Assembly: GCA_028286705.1 (NCBI GenBank)
Contig: JAQBRC010000022.1
Coordinates: forward strand, 1 to 23,025
Reading direction: 5' to 3'
DNA: 23,025 nt
From: Candidatus Nomurabacteria bacterium
GTDB taxonomy: Bacteria; Patescibacteriota; Minisyncoccia; Phycocordibacterales; UBA9973
Made by a program: the position numbers and the translations under genes. How positions within the stretch are numbered: position 1 is the first letter of the stretch; each line of letters begins with the position of its first letter. The notes under the pieces were generated by a model. It had not been told where the DNA came from and did no database searches. It saw only the letters and a list, made by a program, of their open reading frames with translations. This document shows, one piece after another, positions 1-6,643 of the stretch.

Positions 1-2
1 CA

Positions 3-170
3 TTAATTGATGGAAAGAATATTGCCATACATCCACTGCTTGAACACTACTCAGTCTTGGGAGGCATCACCCTTCTCGGTCCTGTAGGGATCATCATCGG
101 ACCGCTTGTGGTGAGCTTTATCTATGCACTAATGTCAGTGTATAAGCACGAAATGGTCCTTGAAGCGTAG
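3..170 (+). CDS. AI-2E family (UPF0118) transporter, C-terminal fragment
   Basis: The window opens inside a gene whose last 55 codons can be read, ending in TAG. The visible tail contains the HPLL, LGG and LGPVGIIIGPLVV elements followed by a hydrophobic stretch and a short charged end. This pattern (a His-Pro-Leu-Leu followed by a Gly-rich 'fGxxGxxxGPl' segment) is typical of the last membrane helices of the AI-2E/UPF0118 permease family, polytopic inner-membrane proteins that include Na+/H+ antiporters and putative autoinducer exporters. The substrate cannot be told from this fragment. The start lies upstream of the window. rarA follows after 35 bases with its own promoter-like sequence, so the two need not be cotranscribed. 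The family call rests on 55 residues only. Confidence 0.7.
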   Translation, partial: LIDGKNIAIHPLLEHYSVLGGITLLGPVGIIIGPLVVSFIYALMSVYKHEMVLEA

Positions 171-199
171 GTGAACATTCGTTCAAAAAGTGGTACGAT
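171..199 (+). promoter_or_regulatory. Putative leaderless promoter of rarA
   Basis: An extended -10 element (TGG followed by TACGAT, 191-199) ends exactly 6 bases before the rarA ATG at 206, so transcription would start at or next to the start codon. The -35 candidate GTGAAC (171-176) lies 17 bases upstream and is weak (3 of 6 matches to TTGACA). No Shine-Dalgarno sequence fits between the -10 and the ATG. Support comes mainly from the same spacing at other genes in the window. Confidence 0.5.
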
Positions 200-205
200 G
201 CTGAT

Positions 206-1357
206 ATGGCATCCGAACCTTTGGCGGCTAGCGTCCGCCCAAAAAATCTTGATGAGTTTGTAGGACAGACGCACCTTGTCGGTCCAAGCAACCCTTTGCG
301 TGTTGCTGTTGAAGAAAAGCATATCTTCTCCTTTATTCTTTGGGGTCCACCGGGCGTAGGGAAGACAACACTTGCTCGTATTTATGCGAAAGCGCTCAAC
401 GCTGACTATCACGAACTCTCTGCTGTTTCTGCGGGAAAGGACGATATCCGTCAGATCATTAACGAACGCAGTACGCTGTTTAGCGACGGACCAAAGATAT
501 TGTTTCTTGATGAGATTCATCGCTTCAATAAGGCACAGCAGGATTTCCTGTTGCCGTTTGTTGAGAGTGGGCAACTAACACTGATTGGTGCAACAACAGA
601 AAATCCGAGCTTTGAGGTTATTTCTGCATTATTGTCTCGTGTCAGAGTCTTTACCCTCAACGAGCTTTCTGAAGAAGAACTCATTGAAATCATCGAGCGT
701 ACCGGCATAGCAATGGATGCAGATACCAAGGCATTCATTGCTCAGATTGCGAATGGCGATGCGCGTCAGGCACTGTCATTGATTGATAGTACTCGCAAAC
801 TGTATTCAGTTGTTACCAAGGAAACTATCCTGCAGTCTTTGCAGGATACGCATCTTCGATTTGATAAAGGAGGAGAGGAGCACTACAACACTATCTCTGC
901 GTTTATAAAAAGCATGCGTGCGTCGCAGCCTGATGCAGCTCTCTATTATCTTGCTCGCATGCTGCAAGGAGGGGAAGATCCAAAATTCATTGCACGAAGA
1001 ATGGTGATCTTTGCATCAGAAGATATTGGAATGAAAGATCCGCATGCATTGGACTTAGCTAATGCAGTCTTTCGTGCAGTTGAAACAATTGGTATGCCAG
1101 AGTGCGGTATCAATCTGTCTCATGGTGTTGTGTACTTATCAAAGGCTCCAAAAAGCAAAGCGTCATACAACGCATACAACGCAGCAATGGATGATGCAAA
1201 GAAGATGGGCAACTTACCAATACCGTTGAAGATTAGAAATGCACCAACTAAATTAATGAAGGATATCGGGTACGGGGAAGGGTATGAAAAGTATACTGAC
1301 GAAGATTTGCTGCCTGATAAGCTGAAGGGCAAGAAGTATTTTAAGGAGGATAAATAA
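206..1357 (+). CDS. rarA: Replication-associated recombination protein A (RarA/MgsA), AAA+ ATPase
   Basis: 383-residue AAA+ ATPase of the clamp-loader group, acting at stalled replication forks together with SSB and the recombination machinery. Visible: the N-terminal 'RPKNLDEFVGQTHLVG' box, Walker A GPPGVGKT (residues 47-54), Walker B ILFLDE (98-103) followed by HRFNKAQQD, sensor 1 GATTENPSFE, the arginine-finger region ALLSRVRV, sensor 2 NGDARQAL, and the tetramerisation domain with ASEDIG and RNAPTKLMKDIGYG. It stops soon after 'LPDKLKGKKYF', so the C-terminus is some tens of residues shorter than the 447-residue E. coli protein; the missing part is outside the catalytic core. The start is fixed by the promoter-like TACGAT six bases before the ATG and by the normal N-terminus of the family. 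The gene ends facing the minus-strand gene across a shared hairpin. Confidence 0.95.
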   Translation: MASEPLAASVRPKNLDEFVGQTHLVGPSNPLRVAVEEKHIFSFILWGPPGVGKTTLARIYAKALNADYHELSAVSAGKDDIRQIINERSTLFSDGPKILFLDEIHRFNKAQQDFLLPFVESGQLTLIGATTENPSFEVISALLSRVRVFTLNELSEEELIEIIERTGIAMDADTKAFIAQIANGDARQALSLIDSTRKLYSVVTKETILQSLQDTHLRFDKGGEEHYNTISAFIKSMRASQPDAALYYLARMLQGGEDPKFIARRMVIFASEDIGMKDPHALDLANAVFRAVETIGMPECGINLSHGVVYLSKAPKSKASYNAYNAAMDDAKKMGNLPIPLKIRNAPTKLMKDIGYGEGYEKYTDEDLLPDKLKGKKYFKEDK

Positions 1358-1362
1358 AAAAA

Positions 1363-1390
1363 GAACCCCTTCGTTTTATTGAAGGGGTTC
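1363..1390 (-). terminator. Rho-independent terminator of the minus-strand secreted-protein gene
   Basis: A perfect 10-bp inverted repeat (GAACCCCTTC at 1363-1372 with GAAGGGGTTC at 1381-1390) with an 8-base loop. On the minus strand the stem is followed directly by a run of seven T's (1356-1362), the classic intrinsic terminator. On the plus strand no T-run follows, so it would be a poor terminator for rarA, although the stem sits only 5 bases after the rarA stop and could still protect that mRNA's 3' end. Confidence 0.85.
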
Positions 1391-1395
1391 AAGGA

Positions 1396-1707
1396 CTAGT
1401 TCTTTGCCATTAGGTCTTTTTTAGCAATTCCGGCAGTGTATAACAACTTTGGTTGATGGCTGGGTTTTTGTTCCCATACCGTAACCTCGTTGTTGTATTT
1501 AACAGCAAACCTGATGACGCTGTCGTTAAGGATAGCGCGGTCACCATTTGCGTAGCAGGTAACTGTGGCGGTAGGCGGTTGAGGCACTACCAGCACTTTT
1601 GCATTAGTTCTTTTGTTTATTGCCACATAAGGGCTTTCAACGGTTGTTTGTGCGAATGCTACGGTTGCTACTACAAGGAAAGCGATAGTTAAAAGTACAT
1701 TTTTCAT
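1396..1707 (-). CDS. Small secreted protein of unknown function
   Basis: 103 residues beginning with a clear signal peptide: MKN, a hydrophobic core (LLTIAFLVVATVAFA), then AFA followed by Gln, a type I signal-peptidase site. The mature part (about 82 residues, TTVESPYVAIN... ending KKDLMAKN) is mixed charged and beta-prone, with one Cys and no motif I recognise. The start chosen is at 1707: the upstream in-frame ATGs at 1785 and 1758 fall inside the -35 and -10 boxes of its promoter and cannot be in the transcript. There is no Shine-Dalgarno; the predicted leader is about 43 bases. The 'VAFAQ' signal-peptide ending is frequent in Bacteroidota exported proteins, so transfer from such a host is possible but not shown. 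It is monocistronic, between its own strong promoter and its own terminator. Function unknown. Confidence 0.75.
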   Translation of the reverse strand: MKNVLLTIAFLVVATVAFAQTTVESPYVAINKRTNAKVLVVPQPPTATVTCYANGDRAILNDSVIRFAVKYNNEVTVWEQKPSHQPKLLYTAGIAKKDLMAKN

Positions 1708-1756
1708 TTCTGTATGGGTTTTTGAGGTGAATTTAATCAGTGCTTTATCTAAGTTC

Positions 1757-1785
1757 ATAATAGCACATTTATTATAAATTGTCAA
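1757..1785 (-). promoter_or_regulatory. Near-consensus sigma-70 promoter for the minus-strand secreted protein
   Basis: On the minus strand TTGACA (1785-1780), a 17-base spacer and TATTAT (1762-1757): a perfect -35 and a 5/6 -10 at optimal spacing, the strongest promoter-like sequence in the window. Transcription is expected to start near 1750. The -35 lies only 5 bases from the weak -35 candidate of the divergent VKOR gene, so the two promoters are back to back. Confidence 0.8.
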
Positions 1786-1790
1786 GTACC

Positions 1791-1819
1791 CTAAAACACC
1801 CCATAAACAGTGTTACACT
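1791..1819 (+). promoter_or_regulatory. Putative leaderless promoter of the VKOR gene
   Basis: Extended -10 TGT + TACACT (1811-1819) ends 6 bases before the ATG at 1826. The -35 candidate CTAAAA (1791-1796, 17-base spacer) is weak. The 9-mer TGTTACACT with the same 6-base gap to ATG recurs in front of the surface operon at 10605-10613. Confidence 0.6.
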
Positions 1820-1825
1820 ATACCC

Positions 1826-2218
1826 ATGACTACTTTTATTGGAATGATTGCAGCTGTTATTGGCTTTGGCATTTCTTGGTATATCCGTACCAAGCAGCAA
1901 TCTAATACACCATTGATGTGTCCTCGAAGAAGTCCTTGCGAGACGGTGATTAACAGCCCTCAGGCCAAGACTCTTGGATTCTCTAATACCTCATTAGGAA
2001 TGCTGTATTACGCTATAGTCTTCTTTCTCTTTACCTACTATGGAACAGGGTACGGAGTTCAGCTAATACTCCTTGTTGTTACCACTATAGGCTTTCTCTT
2101 CTCTCTATATCTTGTTGGGGTTCAACACTTTAAGATCAAACAATGGTGTGTCTGGTGTCTTGGGTCTGCTGTTGCCTCCACTATTCTTTTTGTATCTGCG
2201 CTAACCATTTTCTTCTAA
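1826..2218 (+). CDS. Vitamin K epoxide reductase (VKOR) family membrane protein
   Basis: 130-residue integral membrane protein with about four hydrophobic helices. VKOR homologues in bacteria replace DsbB: they take electrons from a DsbA-like thiol oxidase outside the membrane and pass them to quinone, driving disulfide formation in exported proteins. Seen here are both Cys pairs of the family: the loop pair in MCPRRSPCETV (Cys32 and Cys38, after the first helix) and the quinone-side CxxC in WCVWC near residue 107, preceded by QHFKIKQ, plus the conserved Ser/Asn-rich loop 'GFSNTSLGMLYY'. The length matches single-domain VKORs, with no fused thioredoxin domain; a separate DsbA-like partner is not in this window. 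The start is fixed by the extended -10 six bases upstream. Possible clients nearby are the Cys-containing dockerin protein and the giant adhesin (inference). Confidence 0.9.
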   Translation: MTTFIGMIAAVIGFGISWYIRTKQQSNTPLMCPRRSPCETVINSPQAKTLGFSNTSLGMLYYAIVFFLFTYYGTGYGVQLILLVVTTIGFLFSLYLVGVQHFKIKQWCVWCLGSAVASTILFVSALTIFF

Positions 2219-2222
2219 TCTC

Positions 2223-2251
2223 TAGATTTTTAGGTCTGCTTCTGGTATAAC
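2223..2251 (+). promoter_or_regulatory. Putative promoter of tRNA-His (and the ABC gene)
   Basis: Extended -10 TGG + TATAAC (2243-2251) about 36 bases before the tRNA 5' end. The -35 region at 17-base spacing (TAGATT, 2223-2228) is weak. Transcription would start near 2258. No other promoter can lie between the tRNA and the ABC gene, which is 10 bases away, so this one probably serves both. Confidence 0.5.
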
Positions 2252-2258
2252 TTAAACC

Positions 2259-2274
2259 GCTGTCATCTGACAGC
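2259..2274 (+). repeat. Inverted repeat in the tRNA-His leader
   Basis: GCTGTC-ATCT-GACAGC: a 6-bp stem with 4-base loop (7 bp if closed tightly), located between the predicted transcription start and the tRNA. It could be a 5' hairpin of the precursor RNA, helping RNase P processing or stability, or a small operator at the start site. Function unknown. Confidence 0.4.
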
Positions 2275-2286
2275 ATATCCACACAT

Positions 2287-2358
2287 GGTGCCCATAGTTT
2301 AGTGGTAAAACTTCGGTTTGTGGTACCGACATCGAGGGTTCAATTCCCTCTGGGCACC
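2287..2358 (+). tRNA. tRNA-His (anticodon GUG)
   Basis: Complete cloverleaf: 7-bp acceptor stem GTGCCCA/TGGGCAC, D stem GTTT/AAAC, anticodon stem TCGGT/ACCGA with loop TTGTGGT and anticodon GTG, T stem GAGGG/CCCTC with TTCAATT loop. The extra G at -1 (2287) opposite C73 (2358), the identity pair of histidyl-tRNA, is encoded. After C73 comes CAA rather than CCA, so the terminal CCA is not encoded in full and must be completed by the CCA-adding enzyme. It sits between the VKOR gene and the ABC gene, whose ATG is only 10 bases downstream. Confidence 0.96.
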
Positions 2359-2368
2359 CAAGAACTAT

Positions 2369-4108
2369 ATGAATATTCTTTACACGTATCTAAGAAAGTA
2401 TTGGAAGCTCTGCATACTGGTAATTGTTCTCGCAGCAGTTAACCAGGTCTTTTCACTCTTTGAGCCAATTATTTTTCAGCACATTATCGATGGTTACGCC
2501 ATTCGATTTGATCAGCTTACCCGAGCACAGTTTTTTAGAGGCACCATCGGACTCCTTGTGGTGTTTATGATGAACGCACTTGTTTCGCGTATCGCAAAAA
2601 ACTTTCAGGATTTTTATTTAAATACAGTGAGCAAGCGAAGCGGTGCAGACATGTATCGTGAAGGGGTAAAGCATTCTCTTGCATTGCCATATGGAGTATT
2701 TGAAGACGAGCGAAGCGGGGAAACGCTTGGCAAGCTGCAAAAGGCCAGAGAAGACACGGAGAAGCTGATGACTGATACCGTAAATACGGTATTTGTTTCT
2801 GTCATTATCCTGCTCTTTATCATGATGTATACCGCTACTATCTATTGGATAATTCCTGCTATCTATGCGGGCATGCTGCTACTTATTGGTACTATCAGCG
2901 TACTATTCTCGAAGAGAATAAAAGAAATACAGAAAGCGATTGTTGCAGAAACGACTGCGCTTGCAGGCGCGACAACAGAAAGCTTGCGTAATATTGAGCT
3001 GGTAAAATCACTGGGCCTTACAGGGCAGGAAGTGGAGCGACTTAATACAGTAACTGAAAAAATTCTTAAGCTGGAACTTAAGAAGTTGAAATACTTGCGC
3101 ATGCTCGATTTTATTCAGGGTACCGTTACCAACACTGTTCGAGCAGGACTATACCTTTTCTTGTTCTATCTTATATTCGTTCAGAAGATTACCCTCGGTC
3201 AGTATTTGTCGCTAAACATCTACTCATTTTGGCTGTTTTTCCCACTGGGGCAAATTTCCAGCTACATCAGTACCTATCGACAAGCGGAAGCGTCGCTTGC
3301 AAACTACAAGAAACTTATGGATACCGATCCTGAACCTTCTGCAGTATCGCCTAAGGCAATAGGCGACGTTGCTGAGCTTTCCTTCAAGGATGTTTCGTTT
3401 GGGTATGCCTCGGCAACAACACAAGCTCTTAATGCTATCTCCTATACAGTATCTCGCGGAGAAACTATTGCATTTGTTGGACCGTCTGGTTCCGGCAAGA
3501 CGTCATTGGTTAAGCTCTTGGTTGGACTATACGAACCAATAGAGGGAACCATTCTTTATAACAAGATTCCATATAATGAAATTGATAAGGAAGAACTGCG
3601 TGGGCAGATTGGATTTGTAACGCAGGATACGCAGCTCTTTTCAGGTACCATTCGGGAAAACCTGCTCTTCGTGAACCCTAGAGCAACCGACAAGGAATGT
3701 CTTGAGGCGCTTCATAATGCTCAGTGCCAGAACCTGCTTGAGCGAGGCGGCAAGGGACTTGATACGATGATTGGCGAGGGGGGAGTTAAGGTTTCTGGAG
3801 GAGAAAAGCAGCGACTGTCGATTGCTCGTGCATTATTGCGCAACCCGCACATCCTCATTTTTGATGAAGCGACTAGCGCACTTGATTCACTGACTGAAGA
3901 AGAAATTACCAAGACTATCCGTGATGTATCAGATGGTGCAAAGCGAATCACTATCCTCATCGCGCACCGTCTCTCGACTATCATGCATGCGGATCATATC
4001 TATGTGCTGGAAAAAGGCTCTATGACCGAAACCGGTACCCACGAAGCATTGCTTGCAAAGAACGGCTTGTACAGTGCGATGTGGCGACAGCAGGTTGGGG
4101 AGCGGTAG
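2369..4108 (+). CDS. ABC transporter, fused membrane and ATPase domains (MsbA-like exporter)
   Basis: 579-residue half-transporter of the type IV exporter fold; it would work as a homodimer or with another half in the cytoplasmic membrane. Residues 1-310 hold about six membrane helices; the ATPase follows with Walker A GPSGSGKT (371-378), Q-loop FVTQDTQLFSG, signature VSGGEKQ (475-481), Walker B ILIFDEA (495-501, Asp499/Glu500), D-loop SALD and the H-loop His533 in IAHRLS. All catalytic residues are intact. No peptidase C39 or substrate-binding domain is present, so lipid, peptide or drug export are all possible. The ATG at 2369 (MNILYTYLRKYWK) is chosen because an in-frame extension upstream would run into the tRNA-His. 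There is no Shine-Dalgarno. The stop is TAG and zwf follows after 18 bases, probably in the same transcript. Confidence 0.93.
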   Translation: MNILYTYLRKYWKLCILVIVLAAVNQVFSLFEPIIFQHIIDGYAIRFDQLTRAQFFRGTIGLLVVFMMNALVSRIAKNFQDFYLNTVSKRSGADMYREGVKHSLALPYGVFEDERSGETLGKLQKAREDTEKLMTDTVNTVFVSVIILLFIMMYTATIYWIIPAIYAGMLLLIGTISVLFSKRIKEIQKAIVAETTALAGATTESLRNIELVKSLGLTGQEVERLNTVTEKILKLELKKLKYLRMLDFIQGTVTNTVRAGLYLFLFYLIFVQKITLGQYLSLNIYSFWLFFPLGQISSYISTYRQAEASLANYKKLMDTDPEPSAVSPKAIGDVAELSFKDVSFGYASATTQALNAISYTVSRGETIAFVGPSGSGKTSLVKLLVGLYEPIEGTILYNKIPYNEIDKEELRGQIGFVTQDTQLFSGTIRENLLFVNPRATDKECLEALHNAQCQNLLERGGKGLDTMIGEGGVKVSGGEKQRLSIARALLRNPHILIFDEATSALDSLTEEEITKTIRDVSDGAKRITILIAHRLSTIMHADHIYVLEKGSMTETGTHEALLAKNGLYSAMWRQQVGER

Positions 4109-4126
4109 TAGACAGATATTAATGAT

Positions 4127-5158
4127 ATGAATATACAACCAACCATTATCATACTTATCGGTATAACTGGCGATCTTTCAAAGCGAAAGCTGTTGCCAGC
4201 CATTGAAAGTCTTCGAAACAAGGGTGTCTTGCCAGAGCAATTTGAACTTGTCGGTGTTACCCGTTCAGAAAACAGTCAGGGATATTTTCAGATGGACTTG
4301 GAAAACCCCGAAGACTATCAACGGCTTGCTCAACACTTGGAAGCTATTGAAACAATGTGGGGAGTATCAGCGCAACGACTGTTTTATCTTTCAGTTGCGC
4401 CAACTGTCTCAAACCCAATCATTGCTCATCTTGAAACATCAGGCTTGGCTTCTGTTGCCAACACCAAGCTGTTGCTTGAGAAACCGTTTGCACTTGATAT
4501 CGGAACTGCTTTTTCCGAGGAGAATATTTATCGTATCGATCACTATCTCGCAAAGACCTCGGTACGGACACTGCCCGTACTTGATCTCTCTCATGTTGAA
4601 AGAATAGAGGTTGAGGCTGTTGAGGCAATTGGCATTGAGGGAAGAGGACATTTCTATGAACAAACAGGAGCATTGCGTGACTTCGTGCAGAGTCATCTAT
4701 TGGAAGTTGCTGCGCAGGCCATACTGCCCGCTAATCGACCTGAAGCATTAAGAGAATTTTCAGAAACGATAGGGGTACGACGAGGACAATACAATGGGTA
4801 TCGCGAAGCGGTACAGAACCCAGAAAGCAATACTGAAACATTTGTTTCCATACTGCTGCAATCTACTGGCCCATCTTTTAAGGGGGAAGTATTGCTCAAG
4901 ACGGGCAAGGCTATGGATGCCAAGCGTACGAACATCTCCGTTTTTTATACTGATGGGGCAAGTCAGGTTTTCTCGCTGCACGATACTGACAATGCATATG
5001 AGAAGGTATTTATAGAAGCTATGCAGGGAAAGAAAGAGTTCTTTATTGTCCAGGAAGAAGTTGCTGAAACAATTAGAATTGTTCAGCCGATAGAAGAAGC
5101 ATGGGCAAAGGATTCAGAAGATCTCTTCTTCTACGAACAGGGCACAGATTCGAAATAA
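4127..5158 (+). CDS. zwf: Compact glucose-6-phosphate 1-dehydrogenase
   Basis: 343 residues against roughly 480-500 in typical bacteria. Converts glucose-6-phosphate and NAD(P)+ to 6-phosphogluconolactone, the entry of the oxidative pentose phosphate pathway. Seen: the nucleotide-binding start IGITGDLSKRKLLPA (about residues 11-25), EKPF (118-121), the substrate signature RIDHYLAK (136-143) and YEQTGALRDFVQSHLL with His190, which aligns to the general-base His of the Leuconostoc enzyme; Asp138, His139 and Lys143 align to its other active-site residues. The missing length comes from several internal deletions: after 'LVGVTRS', between EKPF and IYRIDHY, and between HYLAK and the 'VERIEVEAVEAIGIEGRG' strand. 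So it is a shortened but catalytically plausible enzyme, not a fragment. No gnd or pgl gene is visible. Follows the ABC gene closely; msrA follows with its own -10. Confidence 0.9.
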   Translation: MNIQPTIIILIGITGDLSKRKLLPAIESLRNKGVLPEQFELVGVTRSENSQGYFQMDLENPEDYQRLAQHLEAIETMWGVSAQRLFYLSVAPTVSNPIIAHLETSGLASVANTKLLLEKPFALDIGTAFSEENIYRIDHYLAKTSVRTLPVLDLSHVERIEVEAVEAIGIEGRGHFYEQTGALRDFVQSHLLEVAAQAILPANRPEALREFSETIGVRRGQYNGYREAVQNPESNTETFVSILLQSTGPSFKGEVLLKTGKAMDAKRTNISVFYTDGASQVFSLHDTDNAYEKVFIEAMQGKKEFFIVQEEVAETIRIVQPIEEAWAKDSEDLFFYEQGTDSK

Positions 5159-5174
5159 TCCTTGACGACTAACG

Positions 5175-5180
5175 TATACT
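5175..5180 (+). promoter_or_regulatory. -10 element of msrA (leaderless)
   Basis: TATACT ends exactly 6 bases before the msrA ATG at 5187. No TGn extension and no good -35 at 16-18 bases; a TTGACG lies too close (7 bases) to act as the -35. Predicts a leaderless mRNA for msrA-msrB. Confidence 0.5.
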
Positions 5181-5186
5181 ATAAGT

Positions 5187-5738
5187 ATGGATAACACAAA
5201 GAAAGAAATAGCAGTATTCGGAGGAGGATGCTTCTGGTGTACTGAGGCGGTGTTTAAGATGATGAAGGGCGTAGAAACTGTGTTGCCAGGCTATGCTGGC
5301 GGTACAACGGAGAACCCTACCTATGAGCAGGTATCGGAAGGCAGCACCGGCCATGCAGAGGTTGTATATATTGAATATGATCCTACACAGGTTACATATA
5401 AAAGTTTGCTAACAGTATTCTTTGGCAGTCATGACCCGACAACGCTTAACCAGCAGGGAAATGATTACGGTACCCAGTATCGTTCAGTTGTATTCTATAC
5501 AACCCCAGAACAACGGCAGGAAGCAGAAGCATTTATTGCCGACATGAATGATTCAAACAGTGCAGGAGCTCCTGTTATTACAGAAGTGCAACCGCTGGAC
5601 AAGTTCTATGTCGCTGAAGACTACCACAAGGACTATTATGCCAATCACGAAAATGCCGGATATTGTCAGGTGGTGATTAATCCGAAGCTGGAAAAGGTGC
5701 AGAAAGAATTTGGCGATTTATTAAAAACACTTAACTAA
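5187..5738 (+). CDS. msrA: Peptide methionine-(S)-sulfoxide reductase MsrA
   Basis: 183 residues, normal length for a single-domain MsrA. Reduces the S-epimer of methionine sulfoxide in proteins, repairing oxidative damage, with reducing power usually from thioredoxin. The active-site GGGCFWC (residues 12-18, catalytic Cys15) is followed by the family blocks [21 protein letters not shown] and the substrate-pocket segment [21 protein letters not shown] resolving Cys candidate is in AGYCQVV near the C-terminus. No signal peptide, so cytoplasmic. The start is fixed by a -10 hexamer six bases upstream. msrB begins 8 bases after the stop; the pair is an operon covering both epimers. Confidence 0.97.
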   Translation: MDNTKKEIAVFGGGCFWCTEAVFKMMKGVETVLPGYAGGTTENPTYEQVSEGSTGHAEVVYIEYDPTQVTYKSLLTVFFGSHDPTTLNQQGNDYGTQYRSVVFYTTPEQRQEAEAFIADMNDSNSAGAPVITEVQPLDKFYVAEDYHKDYYANHENAGYCQVVINPKLEKVQKEFGDLLKTLN

Positions 5739-5745
5739 TACGATT

Positions 5746-6135
5746 ATGCAAAAGATTATAAAGACAGAAGAAGAATGGAAGAAGGAATTAACTCCCGAAC
5801 AATACGACGTATTACGTGGCGGGGGAACAGAGGCACCGTTCAAGGGAAAGTATGTTCATGAGGATAAAAAGGGAACATACGTTTGTATGGCCTGTGGCAA
5901 TCCTTTATTTTCATCAGATACAAAGTTTGACTCAAAGAGCGGATGGCCATCATTTGATGATGCATTGCCAGGAGCTGTTGAGTTCAAGGAGGATACTAGT
6001 CATGGCATGAGTCGCGTTGAGATAGTATGTGCGCAGTGTGGTTCGCACTTGGGCCATGTCTTTCCTGACGGTCCATCAGAGACCGGTCAGCGATATTGCA
6101 TGAATTCAGTTTGCCTTGATTTAAAAGAGGAGTAG
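5746..6135 (+). CDS. msrB: Peptide methionine-(R)-sulfoxide reductase MsrB
   Basis: 129 residues, the usual MsrB core. Reduces the R-epimer of methionine sulfoxide. Two CxxC pairs, Cys47/Cys50 (CMAC) and Cys95/Cys98 (CAQC), make the structural zinc site; the catalytic Cys118 is in GQRYCMNS; the substrate pocket blocks SGWPSF and [10 protein letters not shown] are intact. The usual resolving Cys before GWPSF is replaced by Ser (SKSGWPSF); Cys123 in NSVCLDL is an extra Cys that could serve instead (inference). Starts 7 bases after the msrA stop without a Shine-Dalgarno, so it is translated from the msrA mRNA. Ends TAG. Confidence 0.96.
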   Translation: MQKIIKTEEEWKKELTPEQYDVLRGGGTEAPFKGKYVHEDKKGTYVCMACGNPLFSSDTKFDSKSGWPSFDDALPGAVEFKEDTSHGMSRVEIVCAQCGSHLGHVFPDGPSETGQRYCMNSVCLDLKEE

Positions 6136-6152
6136 AATTAAAGAGGACAACC

Positions 6153-6181
6153 TTGCGCTGTCTGTATTGTAAGAGTAATTT
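6153..6181 (+). promoter_or_regulatory. Putative promoter of the Lmo0937-type small membrane protein
   Basis: TTGCGC (6153-6158), a 17-base spacer, then TAATTT (6176-6181); the start of transcription would fall a few bases before the ATG at 6194. Moderate match only; readthrough from msrB is an alternative. Confidence 0.4.
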
Positions 6182-6193
6182 AAATTTCCCCTT

Positions 6194-6325
6194 ATGCTTA
6201 CCACCATTGCAATCATACTTGTTGTTCTATGGGCGATTGGATTTATCGGATTCCACACTGTGGGATGGTTCATTCACATCTTGCTCGTCGTTGCTATTAT
6301 TTTGTTTATCATTCGCTTAGTTTAA
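6194..6325 (+). CDS. Lmo0937 family small membrane protein (43 aa)
   Basis: A 43-residue frame, MLTTIAIILVVLWAIGFIGF then HTVGWFIHILLVVAIILFIIRLV, with two hydrophobic helices split by a short His/Gly loop. The order 'MLxTIAxILxVLWxxGF...HxxGxFIHILLVxAIxxFxIRL' is the pattern of the Lmo0937/DUF5670 family of tiny two-helix membrane proteins, common across bacteria and often stress-linked; the biochemical role is unknown. Spacing to msrB is 58 bases, with a promoter-like sequence between. No Shine-Dalgarno (CCCCTT before ATG). It is followed 15 bases later by a strong palindromic terminator shared with the convergent DUF1328 gene. Confidence 0.85.
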   Translation: MLTTIAIILVVLWAIGFIGFHTVGWFIHILLVVAIILFIIRLV

Positions 6326-6340
6326 GCAGATAGCCAAGGT

Positions 6341-6376
6341 AAATGAAAAATCCCCCAATTGGGGGATTTTTCATTT
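6341..6376. terminator. Bidirectional terminator, perfect 36-base palindrome
   Basis: Arms AAATGAAAAATCCCCC and GGGGGATTTTTCATTT around a central AATT; every base pairs. The GC core (CCCCC/GGGGG) with A-runs on the left and T-runs on the right gives an intrinsic terminator in both directions, between the convergent Lmo0937-type (+) and DUF1328 (-) genes. Confidence 0.93.
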
Positions 6377-6377
6377 G

Positions 6378-6578
6378 TTATTCGTGAATAGTATTGTCTA
6401 CCACGTTCTTAATCTTCTTGGCCATTAGACCACCAGCGATAAGGCTGATGATAAATAGGATGATAAAGACAAAGAATAGGATTTTAGCGATGCCGATTGC
6501 AGTACCTGCAACGCCCCCAAATCCGAATAGAGCTGCGATAAGCGCGATGATCAAAAATATAACTGCCCAACGTAACAT
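6378..6578 (-). CDS. DUF1328 (YtjA) family small membrane protein
   Basis: 66 residues. The first 45 ([20 protein letters not shown], then [22 protein letters not shown]) match the DUF1328/YtjA pattern: two hydrophobic helices joined by a Gly-rich turn. A further hydrophobic stretch with GG and a polar tail ([13 protein letters not shown]) extends it beyond the usual ~54 residues. The role of the family is unknown; members are often induced by envelope or oxidative stress. The gene ends 2 bases before the shared palindromic terminator. 65 bases separate it from DUF1697 upstream; no clear promoter was found there, so it may be read from the DUF1697 transcript. Confidence 0.9.
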   Translation of the reverse strand: MLRWAVIFLIIALIAALFGFGGVAGTAIGIAKILFFVFIILFIISLIAGGLMAKKIKNVVDNTIHE

Positions 6579-6643
6579 ATGTCTGTATTTAATTAGCGTT
6601 CTTATAAATTCGGCCTGTATATAGTATAAATCTAATACATGCT

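Noticed and set aside
1708..1785. Longer form of the minus-strand secreted protein starting at 1785
   Set aside because: It would begin within the -35 box, before the transcription start, and would bury the signal peptide.
2318..2368. Extended N-terminus of the ABC transporter
   Set aside because: The extension lies inside the tRNA-His gene and shows no ABC-family similarity.
5162..5180. TTGACG as -35 of msrA
   Set aside because: It lies only 7 bases from the TATACT -10, too close for a sigma-70 promoter.
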